In this document: in pieces, positions 1 to 12,089 of the stretch
Numbering within the stretch: the stretch's first letter is position 1
Layout: every line of letters begins with the position of its first letter
Notes under the pieces: generated by a model
The model's database searches: none
Told to the model about the DNA's origin: nothing
The model's input: only the letters and a program-made list of their open reading frames with translations
Program-made: the position numbers and the translations under genes
Source: Limnephilus marmoratus
Lineage: Eukaryota; Arthropoda; Insecta; Trichoptera; Limnephilidae
Direction of reading: 5' to 3'
Length of the DNA: 64,000 nt
Assembly (NCBI GenBank): GCA_917880885.1
Contig: OU862913.1
Coordinates: forward strand, 43,681,460 to 43,745,459

Positions 1-224
1 CCAGTCAACACAACTGGGGGATGTCCGGTATGTAACGCTGAGATGTATTGTAAACCAAGCTTATTATACTGTAGATTTTTTTTTTAAATTAATTATTTTT
101 ACTACAAACATTAATATTACAAGAAATTACATAATAACAAAAAAGTAGTAACGCAAAGCTGCTGAAGATAGCCGACATGTGACAATCATTATTGACGTGC
201 GCCATAGAATAAAGAATAACAAAA
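1..224. other. AT-rich DNA, nothing recognised
   Basis: No coding potential, repeat family or RNA gene is apparent. Confidence 0.5.
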
Positions 225-420
225 CAGTGGGCGTGTTTTGTGATACAAAAGTCTGACTATTATTTGCTTTAAATATTATTATACATATCCTGTATAATAA
301 TTAAATCCAAATGGGAAAGCAATATTCAACGTGAGACAGAGCGCGTGCTAAATGGGCTAGAACCAAAATGTATTAAGTCGGTGGCGACGATGGTTCTATT
401 TAAATCTGCGTGAAAGGCTT
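225..420 (+). repeat. Dispersed direct repeat, copy 1
   Basis: This segment (AAAGTCTGA, CCTGTATAATAAT, GTGAGACAGAGC, GTGCTAAATGGGCTAGAA) recurs in the same orientation at about 1012-1215 with roughly 80% identity by eye. A family B copy lies between the two. Confidence 0.6.
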
Positions 421-504
421 TTCTAGTTTTTACGCAAATAACATAAGTTTTCCACTGAAATTGTGAGATTTGTAAGTAGTTATGTTTATTATTGGTATTA
501 GGTA

Positions 505-562
505 TGATGGTCTTCCACCAAGGTGATACTGAAAGTATTTTCAATTCTTGAACGTGCCGGAA
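505..562 (-). repeat. SINE family A fragment
   Basis: A short piece matching the family A body (accaaggtgatactgaaagt, then gaacgtgccg). The matching piece in the opposite orientation is at about 1312-1360. Confidence 0.5.
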
Positions 563-610
563 ATGTAATAAAATTATTTCAATTAAATTATATGTGATTT
601 TTTTTACATT

Positions 611-1012
611 AGCTCCACACAGGAGGCCCTGAGTAAATTAATTCCCCTCATGGCCTTTTTCATCTTTGGGGATGCTGTGTGGAGGGTTTTTTTAATGAAA
701 GAAAGTTTTGGGAAGGAAAAGTTTATTATGGGTGGGTAGGAATCTGAGTGACAAACGTATAAACCCATCCCATATATTCAGAGAGAGAACGGCTGGAGAA
801 GCCAATGGGTCTCCCTGAATCATTCTCTCCCGATCCGGCCTGCCATGCAGATTGTGGGTAGACACATCCGCCGCCAAGTCTCGGACATCCCTTGAATCTG
901 GGCACCCCTGCTAAGTCATTAAACTTAGAGAACCTGGTGGCAGCTACCTAGGTGTTAGTTATCCAGTAAATGGTTCCTGGGGCGGCGGTACCCATACCCC
1001 CCTCCCAAATTG
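611..1012 (-). mobile_element. Dispersed family B element, near full length
   Basis: The A-tailed end is at the left (T run, then AGCTCCACACAGGAGGCC) and the GC-rich head at the right (GGGCGGCGGTACCCATAC... CCTCCCAAATT). The left end holds the CTCCACACAG/CTGTGTGGAG outer stem and an inner hairpin typical of the family. It is non-coding. I do not recognise a named family; the A tail suggests retroposition. Confidence 0.7.
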
Positions 1013-1215
1013 GTGTGGGCTTGTTTCATGGTCCAAAAGTCTGAATATTCTTTGCTTAAAATATTGTCGTATATTTCCTGTATAATAATGAAATTCAAAA
1101 GGGATAGCGATATTAGGTGTGAGACAGAGCACGTGCTAAATGGGCTAGAATCAAAATGTACTAAGCCAGTGGCGACATTGGTTTCACTTTATATATGCAT
1201 GGAAGGCATTTCTTG
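1012..1215 (+). repeat. Dispersed direct repeat, copy 2
   Basis: Partner of 225-420. It directly abuts the head of the family B copy. Confidence 0.6.
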
Positions 1216-1369
1216 TGTTTGCGCAAGTAAGTTTCAAATTATTGTTGTTGTTTTTGCACACATAATTTAAGTAAAATGATTTTTTTTTTCATTTTCGGTA
1301 CTTTCTAGAGTTGAAGATACTCTCAGTATCACCCTGGTGGAAGACCACCATTCGAATCGAAAACTTGAT

Positions 1370-3390
1370 TCATAATTAAGAAGGTAACAATTTAAGTACC
1401 TACTTACAAGTCTCACGACTTCAGAAGAAATTTTGTCTTAGAGAAAAATAGAAACGTATTTTTTTAACGCGAGGTCTCCTAACTGTTGACAGAACTACTA
1501 GTATTAGGTTTGATTAGGTTGACCGCACTGAACTGCAATTAGAACCATTAACCATGAATGTAATCACTGACTATCTACCCGTATTATGGGCCAAAACATG
1601 AGGGAACTTCCACTAAATGCATTTTGTTTTAAACCGCTAAATATATTTCAAAATAATAAACAAATTTTGTGAATGTTTTTACATAGTACTCACCACACCC
1701 CAAATATTAAAGTATTTTCTGATATTAAAGGCTACTTTGTAATACGACTCCTTCAACTGAAGTTAAACTCCCTAAAGTCAGTGTTGGGCCCATTTGGTGG
1801 TGTTTTATGTGGAAACACAAGGTACTATTTTATTACTCGTACATTACAAATAAATTGGTTTTCACTTTGGCACAAATCATTATAAAAAAACAACATTCGC
1901 GCATCTCTAGTGCTATAATTGGGGAACGGATGTGTTGCCCATTTCGGCCCGTTACATATAAAACTTAATTTTAGATTTGAGGCTTAAATACCCAAACAGA
2001 CGGAACAATATATTTTTTAATCAAAAGTTATTCTAAATATCTAAAGCATACGAATGTAAGCTATTTTAAATATTTTTGTTTAAAATGATGAATATGATGA
2101 TATAGTGCGGGTAATTAAATAATTCAGTCTTGCTTCATTTCGGAGCCCACTTTTTAACTTTTGTAGTGGGTTAATTATAATGAAAAATGAATATAATCTT
2201 GCACTATCTACTGAGTTAATATAATAAAAAATAAAATAAGAAATAAATCATCGTTAAAAATGCGTTTTTTACGATAATTTTTATTTGCTGCGGCAAATTT
2301 GGATTCCGACGTAAATAGGTTTTTTTTTTTAATTTTTCTTGTCGAAAGATTTTATTTTTATGTTTTTCACAGTACAATTCCGTTAAGCCGCAATAAAGCA
2401 ATTTCAGGTCATTTTCAATTTAAATTTAGACTCGTCAAAATGCTTTCTTTTAATATTTTATGTATATATTTTTTTAATTTCACCACATTTTTTTAATGAA
2501 CATTGCAAAATTAATTTTAAATTTTTTATCATAAACAATTGCTCAAGTAGCCTCTAAAATCGTGAATATTTAAATCTTTCATGGCGTATATTTTATAACT
2601 AAGAACACAAATAAATAAAGTTGCACATACACGTACTACACATTTGATATACTCGTATAAAACAATTTATTAGTTTGGTGGTGTATTTTGGCCTAAAATC
2701 CAAAAATTAAGATTTGTGTGAAACGGATCGCGCATCCGTTTCCCATGATATAGTTTAACTTTGATAAAAAACATTCCTCCATACTAAAGATAAGAAGAAG
2801 AGGAAGACTTGTACCACATTTACTATACATATTAATGGGACCTTTATAAAGAGATCTGTGTACACACTTTATATAAATTGGTCGGACGACAATGCTTTTC
2901 CCTTCATTCAAGTAGGACCTGGCGTAAAAGGTAGAACTATCCCTCCCGCCGGAAACGTGTTGAAAATCCGATGGAAAAATGCACTAATTTATAATCTGCC
3001 ATTTGGAGTGTGTTAACCTTATTACTTTATTTGTTCTCAGAGCTTCTATAGCGGTTCCCCGATGATTTTACCAAACAGCAACAGGGTGGCCTGTACCCAC
3101 CTACTGGTGGGGTTGCTATCCACTTACAACACTCAATCCTGCACATACACCAACACCCGCATATCCGCCTTCATACCCTGGATAGAGGGTATCGTGTGGC
3201 CTGAAAGCGGTGTTGTTGTCTAGAACCTTGTTTCAGATCATTTTTTTATATACATTTTTTAAAAATTAATTATTTAATTGTTACACACTTATATGCACAA
3301 TGATATTCATAAATAAAATAACAAAAAAAAATTTTGAACAAATATAATCATATCACTAAAAAAAATAATACATTAACGTATAAAGTGTAA
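1370..3390. other. AT-rich intergenic DNA
   Basis: No supported gene. A small palindrome (AAACGGAT-cgcgc-ATCCGTTT) lies at about 2722-2742. A more GC-rich patch at 3050-3230 is unidentified. ORFs here are short and carry no recognisable motif. Confidence 0.5.
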
Positions 3391-4006
3391 ACATGGTGTT
3401 CGGAAATTCGTAGTACATGCGGGAAACTGATTTACCTCTTTAAAGAGTTTTAAAAAAAACTTTGCTTTCAGTTATTTATTTTAAATACATAAATTAAAAG
3501 TAAATATAATATTTCAATTTTTTGTATTTCTTGAGCACTGATTAAAAATTAAAACTCTTCAAAACAAAAATAAAATTTCTTTTTTATAATTTAAATTTTT
3601 TCCGTTTTTTGGAAACCAAATGTGTAAAACTTGTGTAACAATAAACAGCAAATAATTAGCCCCCGGGCAACCAATTTTTATAAATTTATCAAATTAAAAA
3701 AAAAATTCAGCTTCCGACGCGATTTAGCCGAAAACGAAAGATCAAATAAAAAAAGGTTATATTTTTGAATGTAGCTATTACTTTGTGGTTATCCATTATA
3801 GAAAAATGAAAAAAAAAAAAAAAAAACGTTTGTTCCGAAACCGGTCGGATTTGCGCATCAAATAAGTGGTTTATACAAAGTTAAACTATTTCATTTTTCT
3901 AAAAAAAGGTTAGTTTACATAATAAGTTAGTTATAAATATTAGTTTAATGCTATGGTGGTTGATTCACCAGTTTCCCGTTTGTACTCTATGTGTCCGAAC
4001 AACATG
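3391..4006. mobile_element. MITE with GTGTTCGGA-type inverted ends
   Basis: The left end reads CATGGTGTTCGGA... GTAC... GGGAAACTG. The right end, reverse complemented, reads CATGTTGTTCGGA... GTAC... GGGAAACTG. About 615 bp, AT-rich and non-coding, so non-autonomous. Related ends occur at 22566-23070 and 61505-61565. No convincing target duplication was found; a mariner-like TA target is possible. Confidence 0.55.
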
Positions 4007-4029
4007 AGTAGGTATTTCAAAACCATTTG

Positions 4030-4500
4030 AATTCTCACTTTTTACAATTCAAAACATGTTCCTACCCGTTTTACAAAAGGATAAAAATATTTTCTTAATA
4101 TTATTTCGCAAACTAAACTTGAAGACAACAACGGTGAGGAGAAAAACCCCTCAATGGCAACCAGTCTTCCGAAAGTTTAACAGAAAAATGTTGAAATTCT
4201 CAATCTGTATGAGCTTTGTATTGATTGGTAGCCGTTCCGACCATACTTATTTTTCACATATTTGCGGCATGCTTCAATTTTTTTTTAAATTTTTCCTCAT
4301 TTTTTTTACTCTGATCCGAGTTATATAAATTAAATTTTTAAAATATCTACCTTATACTGCTACCAACGTTAAAACAGTTAACTGAAGATATATAACAAAT
4401 CTAAGCTCAATTGTCCAATTGGTTATCGAGAAATTGTAGTTGCCGATTTGCAAAAGGTTTGTAACTTGAATACATCATTGGATGAGATTTAAATGAAATA
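4030..4500. other. AT-rich DNA, nothing recognised
   Basis: A 90-codon ORF at 4056-4328 has no recognisable motif and AT-rich composition; I regard it as chance. Confidence 0.4.
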
Positions 4501-4507
4501 ATTGATT

Positions 4508-4772
4508 GTTAGAGGCTAATCATCCAACCCAGGGCCAAGAACAACTTGTTCCTCTCTCTTGTAAAATGTATTTTAGTCAGAAAAGCAGTCTGTCCTTCAG
4601 TTCTTGTTACTTGTTTCCTTCTCAGTACTTGTCAGTAGGAGCGCGCACCTGCCTCTCCCGTCCATACTTCTTTCCAATTCTATAACTATATTGTATCAAT
4701 ACATCACTATTTACATTGAACAAGTGAACTTAGAGAAGTCTAAACCCAATTCTAAAAGCTTTAATTCTAGAC
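4508..4772 (+). repeat. Possible solo LTR
   Basis: The segment begins TGTTAGAGGCTAATC and ends TCTAGACA, about 265 bp. It has a CT-rich middle and a distinctly less AT-rich composition than its surroundings, as in Copia-type LTRs. No flanking target duplication or second copy was found, so this is tentative. Confidence 0.25.
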
Positions 4773-5155
4773 ATTAAGTAAGAAAGGAATAAATATTAGA
4801 TACTGTGTGTAAATGTTTTAGAAATATTTTATAGTGTTTCGTGAACACCTCACTAGAAGAACCTTCTATGCTGACTGCTGAGGTGTTCACACTGTTCATG
4901 TATTTTACTTGTTGTAATAAAGTTTTTCTGTATTTTGTTATTATTATTGTAATATTAATATGTTGACAAATATTTGATAATATTGTATAACTTCCGAATA
5001 AAATATGCAATTTTAATGTCCTTCGTTTGATTATAATAAATTTTTAAAATATTTGTGTAGTTTTTTTTAATCCAGACTGAAACCTATTGTTGGTATATTT
5101 TCTCTTACCGATATTGTCTTAATTATAGTGTGCTAAGGACCCAGACAGTGTGAGC

Positions 5156-5278
5156 AGTGAACATGCTTATTCATGGATATGCTCAAAACAGGTATGCTCA
5201 TTTACGAGTAAATGTGTACAGTTGACGAGCATGCATACAAATGAGCATGCTCACAAGGATGTTCATTTGTGAGCATGT
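5156..5278. repeat. Imperfect GAGCATGC-rich repeat tract
   Basis: Several spaced variants of TGCTCATTT and GAGCATG in both orientations, giving local self-complementarity. Function unknown. Confidence 0.4.
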
Positions 5279-5577
5279 GTGTCAGTACCATAATTTCACG
5301 TCTTGTGTTTTTATCATGGATTTTTTTCAGGACCTCCTGTGTGGAGTGGAAAACTTAAAAAAATTAAAAAATGTAATGAAATGTTACACATTCATTTACT
5401 ACCATTTTCAAAACGGACCGATTCCTATTAAAACTCAGCGATCCGGTGACAACTAGGTCACCAAGGCAATATCGACCATCTCTAGTTGTATCACACCGAC
5501 CGACCGACTAGAAAGTTTTACCTGAAACAACAATGACTTGCCAAAATGAGCTATAAAATAACATTACAGAGACTTTG

Positions 5578-5624
5578 TTAAATTACAGAGACCATTTTCG
5601 TATGACATGGTCTCTGTAATTTAA
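5578..5624. repeat. Perfect 18-bp-arm hairpin
   Basis: TTAAATTACAGAGACCAT at 5578-5595 is the exact reverse complement of 5607-5624, with an 11-nt loop. A partial extra copy (ATTACAGAGACTTTGTTAA) precedes it. It could be a mini-MITE core or a transcribed hairpin. Confidence 0.6.
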
Positions 5625-5639
5625 ACAATATTCATATCA

Positions 5640-6050
5640 CTGTCACATATGAATTTATAAAGACTGTTTATAACGATAATAAATAAATAAAAAAATTACA
5701 TTTCCGTGACAGTTGGTAACTTGTCACCTGTGGTTTACGATAACGCACTCTATACCCCATGCAGTGTTGCCAGATGCATTGATTTACCATGTTTTTATGG
5801 ATTTTGGATCATTTATACCTCCATGCTTTTACCGGTCACAAAAATATTTACTTTTGAATGAGATAGTAAACATTTTTTTGGTATGGAAATCCCAAATTCC
5901 AGAATGTAGTTGTAGAATTTCAGTGCAGGTTCACACTGTCTGTCTATTATCCTTTTCAATAAATATTTATCAGTAATTCTGTGAACAGTAGATCTCTTGT
6001 CCTAAAATAGGGAGTTTCCGATTTTCTCTTGTTTAAATTTGTTTTCTCAA
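5640..6050. other. Intergenic DNA, nothing recognised
   Basis: An 87-codon ORF at 5713-5976 has no recognised motif and no supporting context. Confidence 0.4.
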
Positions 6051-6054
6051 TTTT

Positions 6055-6343
6055 TTTTTAATTGGTGATAATATATTACAAAATCATAACATAATATTAT
6101 AATACATTATTCCCAATGAGTTTAATGAAACTCACTTCGGGAAGGACAACATTATTCAATTAGAAAAAATATTTTTACACAAGAACACCAATTTAAAGGG
6201 GAGTTGAACGAGAGGTACACAGATTTTAAAACAGACACACTTGATACAGTTAGTTGAAGAATATTTCATAATTACTTTTAGAAAGATACACAAGAGTTAC
6301 AAAGAAAGAGCTATATACGTAACTGGTTAATAAAGCTACTGTT
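6055..6343 (-). pseudogene. LINE 3' end fragment
   Basis: On the minus strand this matches the 3' UTR of the LINE fragment at 39880-40262 (shared words around ATTAACCAGT, CTTGTGTATCTT, TGTCCTTCC and AACTCATTGGGA) and runs to an A-rich tail. No coding part remains. Confidence 0.6.
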
Positions 6344-6346
6344 AAT

Positions 6347-6546
6347 GCATTACCTCCACACAGGAGGCCCAGAGGAAAATAATTTCCCTCAGGGCTTATG
6401 TCATCTTTAGGGATACTGTGTGGAGGGTCTCTTTAATGAAAGGGAGGAGAGGAAATTCTGGGAAGGGAAAAGGTGTAAGCGATGGGCTTCAAGGGGTTCA
6501 GTGTGTCCAGATCATCGGCTGCCAAGACCTAGACAAACCTCACTCA
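6347..6546 (-). mobile_element. Family B element, truncated
   Basis: Keeps the hairpin end (CTCCACACAGGAGGCCCAGAGG... CTGTGTGGAGGG) and about 150 bp of body. The GC-rich head is missing. Confidence 0.65.
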
Positions 6547-6911
6547 TTTAAATACCTTCATACCTTTCTGCAATACTTATATTTTATGTAGGCTTTACTA
6601 AATGAAAAAAAAATGTAGTTGCCACTTATTTTATCGAAATTATCAACATGTTTGCAAAGCAATGATCTCTTCGTCAGGATAAAATGAATTTAAATTAAAT
6701 AACGCAACAACGTGAATTTGCAAATATGAAGGTTTTTAACAAATAATTGATTTCACAATTTGTCCAAAGAAACGTCACTATCTCAATGAAATTTTTTTTA
6801 AAGTTTTCTTCAGGTAGGTAGGTACCGTAATATTGATAAAATGCGTTTAAGAGTGTTCAAACGAACACGAAGATTTCTCATTTGAAATAAAAATCTTCAC
6901 TGAACCATTAA

Positions 6912-7627
6912 GAGGGTATAACCAGAGAAAACCGGAAATATGTCATATTTAATTAAATTTTAGACGTAATAACTCTTCTCCACATAAAATTATAAATTGA
7001 TTTCGAAAGATTGTCCTTTTATCTAGTAAAGGCATGCTTTAAATTTTGAGAAAAATGTTTGTTTTTAGTACGAGTATAATAAGGTTATACCACAGGTCGT
7101 TGGCAGATTTGTTAAATTTTCAAACGAAAAATCTTATTCTACAAGACATATTTCATATCATGTAATCATACATTATTGTAAATCAATGCGTTATCTAGTG
7201 AACGCATCTATTAAAATTTTAATTTTATATCAAATAAAATCATTTAAAAAAATTTCCGAACACTTAATTATGAGGAAAATTTCTCTATTTTGTCTATCTA
7301 TTTACAGTCTTATAAATTTCTGTATATAAGATTTTTTTGCATTCTTATTTTGCTTAGACATTATTGGAAAAAAATATATACTTTTGATAAAAAAATAATG
7401 ACAAAAAGTACAAAATTTTAATAGTTTTATCATCACGCCTTTCAGCATTTTTGGTTGTAGGTAAAAATTAAAGCAAATTTGGAATGAAATAAAATCGATA
7501 TTGAGTTATAATTTTAAAAAGCTGGTACGGAGAATAATTAATCTTTCTCATTGGAACCTCCCTGTACGATCGTAAGAACATCTTTCGACGAAATGTGGAT
7601 TTTTGGCCGCTGGCTGGTTAAAGGCCC
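6912..7627 (+). mobile_element. TTAA-flanked MITE, copy 1
   Basis: Flanked by TTAA at 6908-6911 and 7628-7631. Imperfect inverted ends: GAGGGTATAACCAG at the left, GGGCCTTTAACCAG read inward from the right. The 716 bp are AT-rich and non-coding. Homologous copies are at 39702-40815 and 60686-61402. A TTAA target is the hallmark of the piggyBac superfamily, so a piggyBac-type transposase is the likely mobiliser (inference). Confidence 0.7.
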
Positions 7628-7639
7628 TTAAAAGTTGAA

Positions 7640-8190
7640 CGTATGAATAAATTTGCAGACAGGCCAAATGAAAAACGGTCGAGTTAAAACAGGACTTAGA
7701 CAATTAAAGTAATAGAAAGTAATTTTAATTAATTAAACAAATGTATACAATAGGTACTAATCTAACCTATCTAGTGTGAAATGTATATAAAATATAAACA
7801 CATATTATTACGGATATCTCTCTCATCTCATCATTGATTGTGCGGTAAAAAAAGGAAAATCTATTTTTTCCCAATAGATACTATTTTATTAAAACAGATG
7901 ATTAAACATAGGTACTAAATAAAAATTAAGAAATACTTGAAAGTAAGTGAAAACTAAAGAGAAAAAATAATCATATCTTAAAGAAAAGTAGAAATAAAAA
8001 TGAAAATTTAATTTTGAAATAAAAAAAATTTATAATAAAGAATTAAGTGTTAAGAACTCAAGTGTTCTGTACAAATATATAAATTAAACACATGGGTATG
8101 TAAATTAAAATTAAAACATAAATAAAATTTAGTGAAAAGCTAAGGGAAAAAAATAATTACATTTTAAAATATGGCATCACTCAATCGCTG
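7640..8190. other. AT-rich intergenic DNA
   Basis: Strongly A-rich on the plus strand; no gene or family recognised. Confidence 0.4.
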
Positions 8191-8500
8191 ACTCCATGTC
8201 CAGGGTTGCCAAATGATGGGCAATTTCCCAAATTACGGGGAATTTCTAAGACTTTTAAGAAATTGAGTTATTTGCAGGTAGAACCCCTTTTCCGGGGATA
8301 ATGAGGGGATTCTGAGAATTTCTTGATTTTCCAACCATGTTGAAAAATATTTACAATAATAAATTGTGTTAATGTACTAGAATTCAATGTTCTTTAGCAG
8401 CAAATGTTTTAAAACTAAATTGTTTTCAAAGCCTGAACGAAAGAGGAAATCCAAAAATGAGTAAATATTTTAAAACAATGCTTATTTCAAGATTTTAATT

Positions 8501-8944
8501 TTGGATGCGGGTATGGATAACGCCGCCCCGGAATCCATTTATTGGATAACCAATACCCCTGCCATAGGTCACCCCAAATGGTTCGCTACGTTTGGTGACT
8601 TAGCAGGGGTGCCCAAGTTCATGGGGTGAAATTTGTCGAGGTCGAAGCGATCGCTCACCTACTGCGTGGCGGGCCGAATCGGGGAGAGACTGGTTGACAG
8701 AGACCTTTTAACGTATCCAGCCGTGCTCTCTCGACCCACCGACTTGTACCGCAGTGGAAAGGATGGTTCATACGTGCGTCACTCCTGGTTAAATTGACCC
8801 CCAGATTCCTACTCACTTCTTACACCCTTTCCTTCACAGAACTTCCTCTCCTTCCTTTCTCTAAAAAGACCCTCTGCACAGCATCCTCAAAGATGATATA
8901 GGTCCCAAGGGATTTTTTTTGCTCAGAGCCTCCTGTGTGGAACA
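8501..8944 (+). mobile_element. Family B element, near full length
   Basis: Head at the left (GCGGGTATGG... CGCCGCCCCGG), hairpin end at the right (CCTCCTGTGTGGAA), then an A-rich tail. It sits inside the hAT-like element at 8201-9568. Confidence 0.7.
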
Positions 8945-8954
8945 AATGAAAAAA

Positions 8955-9500
8955 AACAGTGTGCGATTTACAAGCGGTAGAAGTGAAACCTTCAGAAAAC
9001 TAAAATTGAGATGAGTGGGAGACCACGTACCTTTTTAATCGATGTGAAGGATGGTTTTTTCCATATTTTTTGTCATCGGAGTATTAGTGTTTATGTTTTC
9101 TTCTTCGGAGTCGTTGGATGTTGCTTTTTTGTGTTTTCGTTGCCTGTTCATTTTGGAGTGGTATGAAGATTAGATATTGATTTAACAAAAACTTTTTCGT
9201 ACGATTCGTAGGATTTCGTAGGATTCCACCTTTGGTTTGCTGAATGTCTGGTCGGTAAGGTTCATCAGCCGCTTTATACAACTAGATCAAAGGAAACTTG
9301 TTTGTGGGACCGTGGATTTATCGTATTATGTTGGAACCGAGTACCCGTGAAATAAATATATATTTTATTGCTATCTCATTCTCTCGCAAGCTAAATCCTA
9401 TAGAGGTATATGCTTGTCTCTTTTTAATGTCTCTCTTCCGTTTCATCGAGTTTCAAATCACAACGGTGCTAAATGAGTTTTCACTTCAATTAATTTTATT
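8955..9500 (-). repeat. AGTGAAAC-ended repeat, MITE-like
   Basis: Its ends (GCGGTAGAAGTGAAACCTTC near 8976, and TCACAACGGTGCTAAA near 9457) match, in reverse, the two ends of the short repeats at 20113-20455. Both ends contain GAAGTGAAA in inverted orientation. Interior non-coding. Confidence 0.5.
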
Positions 9501-9918
9501 TCATTTTGGAGTTAAAAGAACTTGTGAGTTACATCTATTGAGGGTATTTTAGTGCCTTGGCAACCCTGTCCATGGCGCGGATGTTGGGATGGGATGTCTA
9601 TGGAAATTTCCCTAGATGTAGGGGAGAAAAATATTTTCTAGGGAAAGGGGAAATCAGCACAAATCCTGGGAAATTTCAACCTCCGGCCAAACTTTTCTAA
9701 TGTTTTTATTGGACTTGTATTCTTCTACTTGCAGGTAAAATACACCAACTCAGATAAAGGTGTCGCTTTGTTATATATTGCTAGTGAATACCTTGACTGA
9801 ATACTCCATACACGTGTCTTTTCCTAAATATTGCCTATTCCACCATACTTGAATCATTACAGAATACAATATTTCGTTTCAATTTCTCAAGATATTTTAA
9901 ATTAAAGTCCTCCGCCAG

Positions 9919-10316
9919 TTTTTTTTACATGAATACCGCATAAGAGTCCCAACTGCTTCCATCTGGAGCCAGTGGGACTATGGCATCCCCAATTGGGGTA
10001 TATTGTGAGGCTGAAGGCAGTAGGGTGGGGAAGGAGATAGGGAAGAGGAAGGTGGGGAAGTACCTGGCTATTCAGATCTGGTCATCAAACACGGCAGAAG
10101 CCATTTCAAGCAACGTTTCAATTCTGAATGGTGGTCTTACACCAGGGCGATACTGAGAGTATCTCCCACTCTGGAACGTGCCGCAAATATTATTTAAAAT
10201 GAATAAATTGTGAAATACACAAATTAATCAAATAAAATTTATTAGCCACGTCGGGATTCGATCCCGCGACCTTCGGAATGCGAGACAAGCGCCTTACCGC
10301 TGCACTACGCCGGCCG
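9919..10316 (-). mobile_element. SINE family A, near full length
   Basis: The tRNA-like head is at the right and contains the minus-strand B-box-like GGGATCGAATCCC and the segment around CAGCGGTAAGGCGC. The body ends at the left with GCGGTATTCATG followed by eight As on the element strand. Anticodon-like loop CTCGCAT. Confidence 0.75.
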
Positions 10317-10429
10317 GTCTGTCTGTTCTCGATAAACTCAAAAACTTCTAATTGGATTTTCTTGCGGTTTTCACCAATATATGTATAGTGATTCATGAGG
10401 AGGGCTAGGTATAAAATTTGTCAAGGTTT

Positions 10430-10620
10430 TGTTAATTGGTTGAAATATAAAGGAGAATGTCTGTGTGTGGTGGAGAGCGGGCTTGCAAGCGGGCTGTGGA
10501 TTTGATTTGTCTGCAAATTAACAGATGGCGGTGGTTATAAATGTCGGGTAACTATATAGTAGTCGGCGTTGTTTTTCGTTAGCTACAGCAACGCGTGGCC
10601 GGGTCAGCTAGTAAAATATA
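10430..10620 (-). repeat. CTAGCTGACCC-type dispersed repeat
   Basis: On the minus strand it begins CTAGCTGACCCGGCCACGCG and continues GTTGCTGTAGCTAACG. This arthropod repeat class also occurs at 21007, 38930 and 49185. Confidence 0.55.
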
Positions 10621-10621
10621 A

Positions 10622-11092
10622 TATACTAGCTGCTAGTCCCCGGCGATGCCCGGGCTTTGTAAGGAGTTTTCAAAGTCAAGTGTAGACAGTGACCTTCCTT
10701 TGCATACAAATTAAATCCACACCGCCCACTCGCCAGCCCGCCCGCCCACCACATACAGACATTCTCCTTCATCTACCTATCTATCTATCTTCTTCTTCTG
10801 TATAAATAAAAATAAATCGCTGATACGCGCGATCGTTTGTACGCGCATAACTTCCGAAAGACTGCACCAAATTGGATATTTTTTTGTGTTCGTTATTGTC
10901 AGGACAAGGTTTGTATAAAACTATTGGTGAGCTCTGGCGTTATGAAATTTGTATAAAAAAATTGCAATAGGTGTACGCAAAATGCGGGATATGAGAGGGG
11001 GGAGGGGAACGGAATGAATGGGAAAGGACACGCAGGGAGAAACAATTTCTATATTAAATGACATAGCAACTCATGCCGGATACCAGCTAGGA
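10622..11092 (+). repeat. Composite CTAGCTGC / GTGAGCTCTGGC dispersed repeat
   Basis: 10622-10800 ends in CACACCGCCCACTCGCC-type sequence shared with 39040-39095 and 60590. 10800-11092 is related to 35133-35592 (TTGGTGAGCTCTGGCGTTATGAAA, a G-rich tract, then CAACTCATGCCGG). Non-coding. Confidence 0.5.
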
Positions 11093-11207
11093 TATTATAT
11101 ATTTCAACCAATTTACTCAAAACCTTGACAAATTATATACCTAACCATTCCTCATGACTCACTCTTATCTATTGGTGAAAACCGCATGAAAATTCGTTCA
11201 GTCGAGG

Positions 11208-11345
11208 GCACCCACCACTTTCCCGAACCGTTTTAAGGATCAGATGGATCCCTCTATCGGTTCTCACGTCCAGACTCTAATTTGGTTATTTAAAACGAAG
11301 CTTTTGTGAAATGATTCTAAAAACCCCCAACACGGCACAACATAC
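11208..11345 (+). repeat. CCCACCACTTTCCC repeat, copy 1
   Basis: CCCACCACTTTCCC, AGATGG, GGACTCTAATTT-like and the AAAATGATTCTA/CCCCCAA blocks recur in the same order and orientation at 12567-12700. The RTE fragment at 11441-12015 lies between them. Confidence 0.5.
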
Positions 11346-11440
11346 ATTTAAACATACAAAAAACTTTTAAGTTCTCATCCGAGGCAGTTTGTTCCTGTTC
11401 TTGAAGCTAGTGGAGAGACATATATAAATAGAGTAATATC

Positions 11441-12015
11441 ATCATCATCACTATTGGCTCTACAACCCCTGGTGGGTCTTGGCCTCCTCAAGAGTCTTCA
11501 TCCACTCATCTCGGTTTTGTGGCAGCTCTCTCCAGTTTAGAAGCTCCAAGATAGATATGTCTTTGAGGACGTTGTCGCTCCATCTTAGTCTTGGTCTTCC
11601 CAGGCTCTTTCGCCCTATTGGCCTTGAGTTCAGCAGGGACTTTGGTGCTTGATGCTCAGTCATTCTCTCCACATGACCCAGCCACCAAAGTTTTCCCAGT
11701 TTTATAAATTTTGCGACGTTTAGCTCCTTAAACAAAGTATAACGCTCATTGTTATAACGTCTGTGCCAAAATCCATTTTCTAGAACCGGTCCGAAGATGC
11801 GCCTCAAAAATTTTCTTTCAAAAACGTCCAGTGCTCGCTCATTCCTCTTAGTTAGTACCCAAGTCTCAGCCGCGTACGTAAGTACTGGTCTGATAAGTGT
11901 TTTGTACACTTATATCTTCGTGTTTCTGGACAGCAGTCGGGACTTTAATTGGTTTTGTAGGCGGAAAGAACAGCGATATGCGTTCACTATGAGCTTCTGT
12001 ATGTGGTATTATTGT
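11441..12015 (-). pseudogene. RTE-type LINE, C-terminal reverse transcriptase remnant
   Basis: Minus-strand reading gives the conserved post-RT region of insect RTE-type LINEs: YKTLIRPVLTYAAETWVLTK, then ALDVFERKFLRRIFGPV, then WLGHVERM and GRPRLRWSDNVLKDI. The open part is 149 residues; just upstream an in-frame stop interrupts the homologous NAYRCSFRLQNQLKSRLLSR segment. The 3' end is a short (ATG)n-type tail at 11440-11455, typical of RTE. The catalytic YADD part is missing, so it is a 5'-truncated dead copy. A sibling lies at 17943-18485. Confidence 0.85.
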
Positions 12016-12089
12016 CGTTTGTTATCTGGGAGCCTAGGCATGTGAATCTTGGTACCGTTTCGAAATTTTGGTTTCCACATGAGAGAGTT

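Larger units (their letters stand above)
8201..9568. mobile_element. hAT-like non-autonomous element with nested insertions
   Basis: Both ends carry the 12-bp inverted repeat CAGGGTTGCCAA. The flanking 8 bp are TCCATGTC (8193-8200) and TCCATGGC (9569-9576), a 7/8 match to an 8-bp target duplication as expected for hAT. No transposase motif is present. The interior holds a family B copy (8501-8944) and a GCGGTAGAAGTGAAAC-type repeat (8955-9500), so it is a host for later insertions. Confidence 0.65.
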
